This document shows positions 17,381-25,671 of a stretch of 64,000 nt of DNA, piece after piece. Location: the NCBI GenBank assembly GCA_023229795.1, contig JALNYP010000011.1, forward strand, positions 10,827 to 74,826, read 5' to 3'. The notes beneath the pieces were generated by a model that worked only from the letters and a program-made list of their open reading frames with translations, did no database searches and was not told the DNA's origin. How positions within the stretch are numbered: the first letter of the stretch is position 1; the number at the start of each line of letters is the position of its first letter. The position numbers were made by a program, and so were the translations under genes. Source of the stretch: Syntrophobacterales bacterium (GTDB lineage Bacteria > Desulfobacterota > Desulfobaccia > Desulfobaccales > 0-14-0-80-60-11).

Positions 17381-19114
17381 ATGCGTATCGTCACCGTCCG
17401 CCGTATCAGCCAAGCCTTCTTCCTGGTGGTATTCTTGTGGTTCTGCGTCACTGCCACCCTGGGCGCGGCCTGGTATCAATTGCGCGGCTGGCCTATCAAC
17501 TGGATCCTGGACCTGGACCCCCTTACCGCCCTGGCTACGGTCCTGGCCACCGGCACGCTCTATGCGACCCTCGCCTGGGCCCTGGTGGCCATTGCCCTGA
17601 CCCTGTTCGTGGGCCGGTTCTTCTGCGGCTTTGCCTGCCCCTTGGGCACGCTCAACCAGGTCACCGGCTGGCTGGGGCGCCGGGGTCTGCACGCGCATGC
17701 CCGGGTGGAGGCCAATCGCCACCGCCGGCCTCAGGCGGTGAAATACTACCTCCTGGTCGCTTTGCTGGCCCTGGCCCTTATGGGCTCGGTGCAGACCGGG
17801 ATCTTTGACCCGCTGCCCCTGCTGCACCGCAGCGTCAACCTGGCCCTGGTGCCCCTGGCCGACAACCGCCTGGGGGTGCTCAGCGATGAGCCGCGTCACT
17901 ACGCCTCGGCCTGGCTGTTAGGGATCGTGTTCCTTTCCGTGGTGGGTTTGAACCTAGTCCTGCCCCGGTTTTTCTGCCGCTTCGCCTGCCCCCTGGGGGC
18001 GCTGTTCGGCCTGTTGAGCCGCTTCACCCCCTGGCGCATTGGCAAGACCTCGGATCGCTGCGGCGATTGCCGCATCTGTGAGGAATACTGCGAAGGCGCC
18101 TGCCGCCCGGCGGGCACCATCATCGTCGGCGAGTGCGTCATGTGCATGAACTGCCTGGACCGCTGCCCCGCCAGCCGGGTCAGCTTCGCCCCCAGGGCCT
18201 CCGCGGCCGGTGAGGCCGGGTTGCCGGACCTGTCCCGGCGCGGCCTGATCGTGGCCGGAGGCGGGCTGCTCCTGGCCTCCATGTGGGGGGTCGGCGGGCT
18301 GGCCGGGGTAAACCGCGACGCCGGCCTCATCCGTCCCCCCGGGGCCCTGGACGAGGACCGCTTTCTGGCCCGCTGCATCCGCTGCGGCCAGTGCATGCGC
18401 ATCTGCCCCGGCAACATCATCCAGCCCGCCTTGCTGGAGGCCGGGGTGCAGGGCCTGTGGACCCCGGCGGTCAACTACCGCATCGGCCGCAGCGGCTGCC
18501 TGCCCAATTGCGTGGCCTGCGGCCAGGTCTGCCCCACCGCGGCCATCCGCCCCTTGAGCCTAGACGAAAAGCAAGGCGCCGGCGACTTCGCCGTTCAGGG
18601 GCCTATCCGCATGGGCACGGCCTTCGTGGACCGCACCCGCTGCCTGCCCTGGGCCATGGACCGGCCCTGTCTGGTCTGTCATGAATTGTGCCCCGTGAGC
18701 CCCAAGGCCATCTTCGTCCGCACCGTATTCGAGACCATCCGGGACGGCCAGGGTGTCCCGGCCAGGGTTCAAGGCGCGGGAGTGGTCCTGGACGCCCCCA
18801 TCCCCACCGCGGTGAATCTGGCCAGCGGCGACTATTACCTGCGGGTCACCGGCCAGCCCGAAGCCGCGCTCCGGCGCATCACCGGCTGTGCCGGACCCAA
18901 TCTGACCCTGGAAAGCCCCCTGGCCACCGGGGGCGTTCCGGCAGCCGCGGCCCCGGTAGATATCGTAGTGCGCTTGTCGCGTCCGTTTGTGGACGCGGCC
19001 CGGTGCATCGGCTGCGGCATGTGCGAGCATGAGTGCCCGGTCTCGGGGTTGCGCGCCATCCGGGTCTATGCTGAGAATGAATCCCGGTCCCGCCCGGGGC
19101 GTATGCTCATTTAG
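17381..19114 (+). CDS. NapH/NapG-like polyferredoxin membrane protein
   Basis: A 577-residue fusion. The first half is NapH-like: four or more membrane helices and two CGFACPLG-type motifs (about residues 81 and 199), then cysteine sets at about 227-238 and 250-262. A second signal-like segment with twin arginine (LSRRGLIVAGG, about 285) starts a NapG-like half with 4Fe-4S motifs CIRCGQCMRICP (about 331), CLPNCVACGQVCP (373), CLPWAMDRPCLVCHELCP (420) and CIGCGMCEHECP (542). Such proteins pass electrons from quinol or low-potential carriers across the membrane. With the Tat-exported DUF362 protein and DUF6599 it probably forms a periplasm-facing redox unit; donor and substrate are unknown. Confidence 0.88.
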   Translation: MRIVTVRRISQAFFLVVFLWFCVTATLGAAWYQLRGWPINWILDLDPLTALATVLATGTLYATLAWALVAIALTLFVGRFFCGFACPLGTLNQVTGWLGRRGLHAHARVEANRHRRPQAVKYYLLVALLALALMGSVQTGIFDPLPLLHRSVNLALVPLADNRLGVLSDEPRHYASAWLLGIVFLSVVGLNLVLPRFFCRFACPLGALFGLLSRFTPWRIGKTSDRCGDCRICEEYCEGACRPAGTIIVGECVMCMNCLDRCPASRVSFAPRASAAGEAGLPDLSRRGLIVAGGGLLLASMWGVGGLAGVNRDAGLIRPPGALDEDRFLARCIRCGQCMRICPGNIIQPALLEAGVQGLWTPAVNYRIGRSGCLPNCVACGQVCPTAAIRPLSLDEKQGAGDFAVQGPIRMGTAFVDRTRCLPWAMDRPCLVCHELCPVSPKAIFVRTVFETIRDGQGVPARVQGAGVVLDAPIPTAVNLASGDYYLRVTGQPEAALRRITGCAGPNLTLESPLATGGVPAAAAPVDIVVRLSRPFVDAARCIGCGMCEHECPVSGLRAIRVYAENESRSRPGRMLI

Positions 19115-19220
19115 GGCGGTGCGCCGGGGCTCCGAAGGCCGCGCTTGACAGTGCGAAGCTCAGGAGAGCAGGTTATTCGAAATGACGCTTCTAAAAATCG
19201 GTACCCAAGAAGGATATGAA

Positions 19221-20153
19221 ATGCCCAGCCTGCGCAGCCGCCTTCTCAGTTTCGTGATGAAACACCGTCATTTATTGCGGCTACAATTAAAAGCGACCAC
19301 CATTGACTGGGATACCTCGATACCGGATTTACGCCAACAGGTCGAAAAATCTGCTGGCATGTTCGGCAAGCTGCCGGCCCAGATCGAAGCATCGCCTATT
19401 AGCATCGATGGCCTCTCGGCCGAATGGATCATGCCTATCGCCGCGACGAAAGACAAGTTGATCCTTTATTTTCATGGGGGCGGGTATGTGTTGGGTTCCT
19501 GCCCGGCTCACCGCTCGATTGTCGCCAAGTTCGTTAAGGGTAGTGAAGTAGGCGCATTACTATTCGGTTATCGTTTGGCCCCCGAACATCCTTTTCCCGC
19601 GGCGCTCGAAGATGCGGTGGCAGCCTATCGCTGGCTGTTGGCTGAAGGTGTTTCACCTGCTCATATCGTCTTTGTTGGGGATTCTGCGGGCGGAGGTTTA
19701 GGTTTGGCCACCTTAATTGCCCTCCGGGATCAAGGCATTCCCCTTCCCGCCGCCGGGGTGGCTCTTTCTCCCTGGACCGATCTCAAGTGTTCCGGGGAAT
19801 CCTACCGAACTAAAGTTAAGGTAGATCCGGCCACCTGGAAGGGGTCATGGACGGTTTTCAGCAAATATTACGTAAAGGATAACGATCCTGGCTTGCCATG
19901 GATATCCCCTCTCTATGGGGACCTGCGCGGGCTTCCGCCTCTGCTCATCCATGTCGGCACCAATGAAGTTCTGCTCGATGACTCGATTCGATTTGCCGAA
20001 AAAGCAAAAGATGCAGGGGTAGATGTCACCTTGAAGGTTGGCGAGGGAATGTTTCATTGTTTTCCTGTGTGTACTCCCCTCTTTCCGGAAGCCAGGCAAG
20101 CAATGGATGAGATTGGGATGTTCATAAAGACCCATATCGGTACAAATAACTAG
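19221..20153 (+). CDS. Alpha/beta hydrolase (HSL-family esterase)
   Basis: About 310 residues. The HSL-type oxyanion motif HGGGYV, nucleophile GDSAGGGL, and likely acid and base (LLDDSI and GMFHCF) are all present, so it is probably an active carboxylesterase. ATG at 19221 (MPSLRSRLLSF) has AGAAGGA just upstream and is preferred over 19182. Base composition is noticeably less GC-rich than its neighbours, with many A/T third positions, which suggests recent acquisition. It is followed 12 bases later by the aldo/keto reductase. Substrate unknown. Confidence 0.9.
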   Translation: MPSLRSRLLSFVMKHRHLLRLQLKATTIDWDTSIPDLRQQVEKSAGMFGKLPAQIEASPISIDGLSAEWIMPIAATKDKLILYFHGGGYVLGSCPAHRSIVAKFVKGSEVGALLFGYRLAPEHPFPAALEDAVAAYRWLLAEGVSPAHIVFVGDSAGGGLGLATLIALRDQGIPLPAAGVALSPWTDLKCSGESYRTKVKVDPATWKGSWTVFSKYYVKDNDPGLPWISPLYGDLRGLPPLLIHVGTNEVLLDDSIRFAEKAKDAGVDVTLKVGEGMFHCFPVCTPLFPEARQAMDEIGMFIKTHIGTNN

Positions 20154-20165
20154 GAGGTGGCTATT

Positions 20166-21398
20166 ATGAGCCGGAAGATCAAAGATACAGACCTTACCCG
20201 CCGGGATTTCGTCAAGACCGTCGGCCTCGCCGGCCTCGCGGTAGCCGCGGCCGGGGTGCCTGCGGCCCTGGCCGCGCCGGAGCCGCCGGCCGCGGCGGCC
20301 CAGCCCGCAGCCATGCCCAGACGCAAACTGGGGAAGACCGGGGTGGATGTATCCATCCTCTGCCTGGGGGGCATGTTCGATACCATCAACAACCAACTGC
20401 TCCTCAGGCAGGCCCTGAAATGGGGGGTCACTTACTGGGACACGGCCGAGTCCTACGGCAACGGCCTGAGCGAGGAAGGGATGGGCCGGTTCTTCTCCCG
20501 CAACCCCGAGGCCCGCAAGGAGATCTTCCTGGTCACCAAGCTCCAGACCAAGGGCGGCAAGCTCACCGAGCGCTTGAATAAGGCTTTGCAAAGGCTGCAG
20601 ACCGACCATGTGGATCTCTTCTTCATCCACAGCCTTACCGATATCAATGAGATGACCCCGGCCCTCAAGGCCTGGGCCGCGGAGATGAAGAAGGCCGGCA
20701 AGATCAAGTTCTTCGGCTTCAGCACCCACACCAACATGGCGGACTGTCTCGCGGGCGCGGCCAAGCTGGACTGGATCGATGCGGTGATGATGACCTATAA
20801 CTTCCGGGTCATGAATGACCCCAAGATGCAGGCGGCCGTGGACGCCTGCGCCAAGGCCGGGGTGGGGCTGGTGGCCATGAAGACCCAGGCCGGCGGGCCG
20901 GGGACGCCCAAAGGCCCTGGCACGGCCAAAGCGGAAATGGTTGACCGCTTCCTGAAACGAGGCTTCACAGACAAACAGGCCAAGCTCAAGGCCGTGTGGG
21001 AGACCCCCCAGATCGCCAGCCTCTGTTCCCAGATGCCCAACCTGACCATCCTCTCGTCCAATGTAGCTGCGGCCCGGGACCAGGTCAAACTGGCCGGTGA
21101 GGAGTCCGACTCCTTGGGCCGGTATGCCCTGGAGACCGAGGCCGACTACTGCGCCGGCTGCGGCAACCTTTGCCAGGCGGCCTTGGGCGGGGTCGTGCCC
21201 GTGAACGAAGTCATGCGCAGCCTGATGTACCACCGGTACTATGGCGAGCCGGAACTGGCCCGGTTGACTTTCGGCGCACTGCCCTCAGAGGTGCGGCAGC
21301 GTTTGGCCGAAGTGGACTTCTCCCCGGCTGAGCAGGCCTGCCCGCAAGGCCTGGCCATCGCCTCGCTCATGCGCCAGGCTAAGGAGTTGTTGGCTTAG
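20166..21398 (+). CDS. Tat-exported aldo/keto reductase with C-terminal iron-sulfur motif
   Basis: A 410-residue protein; GGAGGTGG eight bases before ATG 20166 decides the start. N-terminal Tat signal (TRRDFVKTVGLAGLAVAAAG). The aldo/keto reductase barrel keeps the D-Y-K-H set in DTAESYGNG, VTKL and FIHS. The C-terminus adds CAGCGNLC and a later CPQG, a 4Fe-4S pattern seen in ferredoxin-like reductases. Tat export of an NADPH-type barrel is unusual for cytoplasmic chemistry, so a different cofactor use is possible. A palindromic terminator-like structure follows. Confidence 0.88.
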   Translation: MSRKIKDTDLTRRDFVKTVGLAGLAVAAAGVPAALAAPEPPAAAAQPAAMPRRKLGKTGVDVSILCLGGMFDTINNQLLLRQALKWGVTYWDTAESYGNGLSEEGMGRFFSRNPEARKEIFLVTKLQTKGGKLTERLNKALQRLQTDHVDLFFIHSLTDINEMTPALKAWAAEMKKAGKIKFFGFSTHTNMADCLAGAAKLDWIDAVMMTYNFRVMNDPKMQAAVDACAKAGVGLVAMKTQAGGPGTPKGPGTAKAEMVDRFLKRGFTDKQAKLKAVWETPQIASLCSQMPNLTILSSNVAAARDQVKLAGEESDSLGRYALETEADYCAGCGNLCQAALGGVVPVNEVMRSLMYHRYYGEPELARLTFGALPSEVRQRLAEVDFSPAEQACPQGLAIASLMRQAKELLA

Positions 21399-21417
21399 GA
21401 AAATCAAACAGGTAGGG

Positions 21418-21461
21418 AAAAAATGTTCAGAGGCCGCGCTGCCGTCCAGGCGGCCTCTGAA
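21418..21461 (-). terminator. Rho-independent terminator between convergent genes
   Basis: Perfect 12-bp stem TTCAGAGGCCGC/GCGGCCTCTGAA (21426-21437 and 21450-21461); on the minus strand it is followed by a run of T. It ends transcription of the exported protein at 21485 and may also stop plus-strand transcription of the aldo/keto reductase. Confidence 0.88.
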
Positions 21462-21484
21462 GTTTCACGGGCAAGGGTATTGTA

Positions 21485-22702
21485 TTACTGGTACTGTATG
21501 TAAATTGGCTTCGGGTTCAGCTTCAGCACGTCCTGCGGGGTCATCAGCGCGTCGCCCTTCTTGGTGTCATTGTGGTAGAAGAGCTTGAAGCCGGTATACT
21601 CCACCGGGTGGGCAACGATGTAATCCCGGTACGAATCCCGCTTCAGCCAGGGGGCGCCCCAGCCGTCCATGTTCATGACCACCTGCACCTCGGGGCGGAG
21701 CGTGACCTTTTCGGCATTGGTGACCATGTTGCGTGTGAAGCGGTGCACGATGAGCACCTTGGGCGGGAGATTGTACTTTTTCACCAGTTCCTGCAGGTAG
21801 CCGGCGGCATAGTTGATATCCGCGGCGTCATAGGTGCCGATCTTTTTGCACGGTATCTTGCCGCTCTTGATCAAGTTGAACTCCGGGTCAATCCCCAGGT
21901 GCACGTCCGGATTCTTCAGGATCCATTCGAAGCGCGGCAGGATGGTGCGGAGGTCGGAATGGCCGGTCTGGATGTCAAGGAAGAGGATGCCGTTTACCTC
22001 CTTGGCCCAGCCGTAAACCTCGTTGACCAACGCGTCCGGATGGATCATGCGGTACTTGCCGGACTTACCCGGCTCCCCCTGGGCCACCACCGCGACCAGG
22101 TGCAGGGCGGGCTGTACCGGCAACGACGGGTCCGCCGCCTCCCATTTGGCCACCTCACCTTTCAGGCGCCGCAGCATCTCATCCTTGGGGTACTCGCCCA
22201 GCGCCCCCATCTTTTTGGAGCGCGGGTTGCCGTAGTAGGCGACGATGCGCTTCCCCGGCAGGATCGAACCCGGCAGCGTCGGCGGGGTTTTCACCGGCCA
22301 GCCGTGCTGTTTGGCAAACTCGGGGTCCTCGCCGGCGTTGTATTTGCCCGGCGGGGCAATTTTCCCGGGCGGGGCGGCCTGTTGCCATTTGGGCAGCTTG
22401 GCGGCCTTCTTGCCCTTAGCAGTTTTTTTAGCTTTAGCTTTAGCCGGAGCCGCGGGTTGGGTTGCCTGGACCTCGGGAGCCGCGACGGGCGGGGTTGCCG
22501 GCGCCGCAGGTGCGGCTGGAGTCGCCGCCGGCGGGGTCGTTGAGGCCGCAGGCGCGGCTGGTTCCGGTTGAGTGCTCTCAGCCGCCGCCAGAGTGCCGGG
22601 TCCGGCGATGGTGAAGCCTGCCAGGATGAGCAACACAGCCAGGGCGGTCGCCAGCAGGGGGACAAATTTCCGAATAGACAATTGCAAATGCGGGTACGTC
22701 AC
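21485..22702 (-). CDS. Exported protein of unknown function with Pro/Ala-rich linker
   Basis: About 405 residues starting at GTG 22702, decided by AAGGAG five bases upstream (the open frame reaches 22810). An N-terminal membrane/signal segment (LLATALAVLLILAGFTIAG) is followed by about 80 residues of low-complexity Pro/Ala/Thr and Lys-Ala repeats, then a globular domain from about residue 150 (RIVAYYGNPRSKKMGALG, NGILFLDIQTGHSDL, VHLGIDPEFNL, NMDGWGAPWLKRDSY). The domain looks like a barrel-type hydrolase relative, but I cannot name the family or catalytic residues. Likely periplasmic or wall-spanning. A terminator follows. Confidence 0.8.
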   Translation of the reverse strand: MTYPHLQLSIRKFVPLLATALAVLLILAGFTIAGPGTLAAAESTQPEPAAPAASTTPPAATPAAPAAPATPPVAAPEVQATQPAAPAKAKAKKTAKGKKAAKLPKWQQAAPPGKIAPPGKYNAGEDPEFAKQHGWPVKTPPTLPGSILPGKRIVAYYGNPRSKKMGALGEYPKDEMLRRLKGEVAKWEAADPSLPVQPALHLVAVVAQGEPGKSGKYRMIHPDALVNEVYGWAKEVNGILFLDIQTGHSDLRTILPRFEWILKNPDVHLGIDPEFNLIKSGKIPCKKIGTYDAADINYAAGYLQELVKKYNLPPKVLIVHRFTRNMVTNAEKVTLRPEVQVVMNMDGWGAPWLKRDSYRDYIVAHPVEYTGFKLFYHNDTKKGDALMTPQDVLKLNPKPIYIQYQ

Positions 22703-22957
22703 GAATAACTCCTTGAATGAAATATGCGGCGCGGCCGGGGGCTCGCCAAACTCAGAACAGACGGGGTGCAGCCAAAAGTCTGCCCCCTGAAATCTGCAAT
22801 GGTCCTCCACGCACTTCTACCAAAAATTTTAATCTAACTGACCTAGAAAGTATAACCATTTGCAGTATTCTATTATATCGACGCATTTTGCGCCTAAATC
22901 AACGAATATTTTCTCTAGTCGTCATGGCTTCATCTCACCCCTGATCTATTTGCTGGT

Positions 22958-22980
22958 GGGGGGCATGAATCCGGCCCCCC
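22958..22980. repeat. GC-rich hairpin downstream of the radical SAM gene
   Basis: GGGGGGC/GCCCCCC arms with a nine-base loop, 11 bases after the radical SAM stop. There is no T-run, so it is at best a weak terminator. Confidence 0.5.
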
Positions 22981-22990
22981 GCCCCGCGCC

Positions 22991-24118
22991 CTAGATAAAC
23001 CGCCGCATCATCTCGTCGGTGACTGCATCCACCGTCTCCGGCCGGATCCGGTAGTGGCGGCAGATATCCTCCACCTGTGTCAGCCGGTCAGGATCTTCCA
23101 GGTCCCGCAAGCCCGCCAGGACCCCGGTCCGCCGGCCTACCTGATAGAGCAATTGCAATTCGGGGTCCAGATCCAGGAAAGTCCGCACGATCCCCACGAG
23201 GAGCGCCTGATCCTGGGGCAGTTGGCCGTCCACTTCGGGCAGCAGATTCAGGATGTGATCACTTTTAATGGCGCTGGTGACCCCCGTCAGCGCTTCCAGA
23301 AACAGCAGCAGTTCCCGGGCCATCATGATGTCCGTGGGTTTGAGGAAGCGGCCGGCCACGTAATCTGTATATAACGGAGTTGAAGGCGGAATAGCCAGGG
23401 TCCGTAGCCGGATGAAATCAGGGTTGATCTCGCTTAAGGCCGCGGCCGTTTCCGTGGCGTGGAACTCCAGCAGCTCCTGGCCTCCCAGACCCGGCATGTA
23501 GTATTCCGACAGCTCCATCCCCGCGGCCTTGACCTTCTGCCCCGCCAGGATGTGCATCCGCTTGGTGGTGCCTTTCCGCACCAGCTTCAGGACCGGGTCC
23601 GCCCCCGATTCCATGCCGATATGAATCCGGCTGAGTCCCGCTTCCCTGAGTTCGGCCAACGTCTGGATGTCCAGCGCCGCCATGCTGTTGGAGCGTGCGT
23701 AGGAAGTCACCCGGGTCACCCCGGGAAAGCGCGCCTTGAGATGCCGCAAGATGGCCAGCAGGTCTTCGGGGGGCAGCACCAGGCTGTTGGCGTCCTGGAG
23801 AAAGACCTGGCGCCGGCCGTATCTTAGCCAATTCCTGGCCGCCACCCAGGCCTGGCGGTCGCCTCCCGGCGGGGCCTCTTCGGCTCCCTGCTCCAACCGC
23901 CGCACCGCCTCGTACACCGCGTCAATATCCCGCTGCACGTGGGCCACGGACCGCACGGAGAACCGGGTGCCCTTGTACACCGGGCAGAAGGTGCAATGAT
24001 TCCAGGGACAGTTCCGGGTCAGCCGCAGCAACAGGCTGTGGGCCTCGCTGGGGGGCCGGATGGGTCCCTGTTCCAGGCCCTGGTAAGCGGAATCCGGGTT
24101 GTCCGTCTGGTCAGGCAT
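22991..24118 (-). CDS. Radical SAM protein of unknown specificity
   Basis: A 375-residue radical SAM enzyme. The cluster cysteines are in TRNCPWNHCTFCPVYKG, a C-x4-C-x2-C spacing rather than the usual x3-x2. Later features are SLVLPPEDLLAIL, TSYARSN and SRIHIGMESGADPVL, typical of HemN/Elp3-like barrels. ATG at 24118 (MPDQTDN) is preferred, with AAAGGAG seven bases upstream; the frame is open to 24139. No substrate is suggested by neighbours. A gene remnant on the opposite strand begins just upstream, so this locus has been rearranged. Confidence 0.88.
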   Translation of the reverse strand: MPDQTDNPDSAYQGLEQGPIRPPSEAHSLLLRLTRNCPWNHCTFCPVYKGTRFSVRSVAHVQRDIDAVYEAVRRLEQGAEEAPPGGDRQAWVAARNWLRYGRRQVFLQDANSLVLPPEDLLAILRHLKARFPGVTRVTSYARSNSMAALDIQTLAELREAGLSRIHIGMESGADPVLKLVRKGTTKRMHILAGQKVKAAGMELSEYYMPGLGGQELLEFHATETAAALSEINPDFIRLRTLAIPPSTPLYTDYVAGRFLKPTDIMMARELLLFLEALTGVTSAIKSDHILNLLPEVDGQLPQDQALLVGIVRTFLDLDPELQLLYQVGRRTGVLAGLRDLEDPDRLTQVEDICRHYRIRPETVDAVTDEMMRRFI

Positions 24119-24151
24119 CGCCGCTCCTTTCGACCTCAAAGGTTCTCATAA

Positions 24152-24322
24152 AAACCTCGGGGGGGCAAGCTCGGCAAACGGCAGTTGCCGGTCGCCAGGG
24201 AATGGCAGGCCGTGATCGTGGAGAGCAACCTGGAGCCCAACCGCCTGACCTACTCGATCGCCGACCACTTTTTGCCGGGCTCGGCGGGGAAATTGCTGCC
24301 CCTGGTTCTGCAAGAGCTGTGA
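24152..24322 (+). pseudogene. C-terminal remnant of an unidentified gene
   Basis: From an in-frame TAA at 24149 to TGA at 24320 the plus strand reads 56 codons with clearly protein-like content (REWQAVIVESN, LTYSIADHFLPGSAGKLLP) and strong third-position GC, but there is no start codon. I read it as the last third of a gene cut by a rearrangement upstream of the radical SAM gene. I do not recognise the family. It ends right before a heptad array. Confidence 0.55.
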
Positions 24323-24327
24323 GAGGG

Positions 24328-24355
24328 TTTTCTGTTTGCCGTTTTCGGTTTTCTG
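24328..24355. repeat. Heptad array, TTTTCGG type (degenerate)
   Basis: Four units TTTTCTG, TTTGCCG, TTTTCGG, TTTTCTG beginning five bases after the stop of the gene remnant. Same family as the arrays at 8896 and 32753. Confidence 0.75.
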
Positions 24356-24942
24356 TGAAAAGAATTGGTTTATCAATAAGTTACCTTAAAGTTTGGAACA
24401 TCCCGCCTATGGCTGTCCTCCGGAACGGCGTAAATAATCCTCAAGTTATGGAAATTTAAGGGGTTTCACGACGCCCAGCCCGACCCGCCGGGCCGGGCTG
24501 AAGCGGCCTAACGGTGAGTTTAGGTGATTTAAGCGGCACCTTTGATCCCAAAAAGTAAACTTTTGTTTCATAGATCCTCAAAAAAGCGGGACTGACCCGG
24601 ACTCGAAGCGAGGCGCGGCCGCTGAGGGGCCGGATATTTCCGGACCCTGACCACTCTGTACCGTACTTTGGCCCGCTCCGTGCCGCAAGGCAACCACATC
24701 GCAGATAAGCTATTATCTAATGAATCCAGCATGATGGCTTTTATCCCGGGGGATTGTTCCGCATCCGGCGGAAAGAGAAGGGCCACGGGCCGGCGCTGAG
24801 GGCTTGGATTGAGAGACAGACCATGCCGCATCATACCGCTTGATTTCGGGGTGAGGACAGCGCGGATGGGAAGGATGACTGGGTTTGGGAATGGGAAGCG
24901 TGGATATATAGTGAGTTTGCAGCGGACGATTTTTGTTATATT
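24356..24942. other. Intergenic region upstream of the second RAYT
   Basis: About 590 bases. A GC-rich hairpin with a ten-base stem and one mismatch lies at 24477-24499 (AGCCCGACCC/GGGCCGGGCT). The open frame at 24568-24834 on the minus strand has no recognisable features. I see no supported gene. Confidence 0.4.
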
Positions 24943-25578
24943 ATGAAAACTTACTGGTCCCTATTTTTTGCCGTATGCCGGGAAAGCGTAGGGCGGGAAA
25001 GCGAAGCGCATCCCGCCTTTAGTAGCCGTAGCAATTGGATTAGGCCTGACTTATGCCGCAATATATTCGCGTTTGTTCCTGGCGGCACGTTCTTCTTCAC
25101 GGTCACGCTGCTGGAACGCCGCCGGAAACTCTTGACCGAAAACATTGACCACCTCCGGGAGGTGTTCAAGGCGGCCCGCCGCCGCCGACCATTTAGCATC
25201 GAGGCCATCGTGATTTTGCCCGATCACCTGCATTGTATCTGGACCTTGCCTTCCGGGGATGCGGATTTTTCCACCCGATGGCAAGATATCAAAGCACGAT
25301 TTGCCGCACAAATTCCCGGAGGGGAAAGACTTTCAGCCCGGCGTTTGCAGAAGGGAGAGCGAGGCATTTGGCAGCGACGCTTTTGGGAACATGTCATCCG
25401 TGATGAGGGTGACTATGAGCGTCATGTAGATTACATCCACTTCAATCCGGTAAAGCACGGTCAGGTTACGAGGGTCGCGGATTGGCCGTATTCAAGCTTT
25501 CACCGCTACGTGGAACGTGGCATTTATAACCTTGATTGGGCGGCAGATGATAAGGTTCGGAATCTAGAGATGGAATAA
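24943..25578 (+). CDS. REP-associated tyrosine transposase (second RAYT, 5' end probably damaged)
   Basis: A 211-residue frame in which residues about 45-200 are a standard RAYT: FVPGGTFFFTVTLLERR, the HUH pair in LPDHLHCIW, WQRRFWEHVIRDE and the tyrosine motif VDYIHFNPVKHGQV. RAYTs usually begin a few residues before FVPGG as MPxYRRA. The matching ATG exists at 25053 (MPQY) but is one base out of frame, and the frame used instead runs upstream through a REP palindrome. So the gene probably suffered a small frameshift at its 5' end, or starts elsewhere. REP family B copies flank it in inverted orientation. Catalytic residues are intact. Confidence 0.85.
   Translation: MKTYWSLFFAVCRESVGRESEAHPAFSSRSNWIRPDLCRNIFAFVPGGTFFFTVTLLERRRKLLTENIDHLREVFKAARRRRPFSIEAIVILPDHLHCIWTLPSGDADFSTRWQDIKARFAAQIPGGERLSARRLQKGERGIWQRRFWEHVIRDEGDYERHVDYIHFNPVKHGQVTRVADWPYSSFHRYVERGIYNLDWAADDKVRNLEME
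24988..25018. repeat. REP family B, left copy of the RAYT flank
   Basis: Palindrome beginning GTAGGGCGGG and ending ATCCCGCC, inverted relative to the copy at 25586. A third copy is at 44628. It lies upstream of the probable original RAYT start. Confidence 0.85.
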
Positions 25579-25585
25579 TGCTAAT

Positions 25586-25648
25586 GGCGGGATGCGCTTC
25601 GCTTTCCCGCCCTACGGCTACGGGCTACCCCCCTTGAGAAAAGGGGGG
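25586..25648. repeat. REP family B (right flank) plus family C hairpin
   Basis: 25586-25615 is the right-hand family B copy, eight bases after the RAYT stop. 25628-25648 is a CCCCCC/GGGGGG hairpin of family C, also found at 31147. The paired B copies around the RAYT form the usual RAYT-REP unit. Confidence 0.82.
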
Positions 25649-25671
25649 ATTTATCCTGCCCGTTAAATCCT

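Noticed and set aside
24568..24834. 88-residue minus-strand frame upstream of the second RAYT
   Set aside because: Arg/Pro-rich chance translation without start signal or family features.
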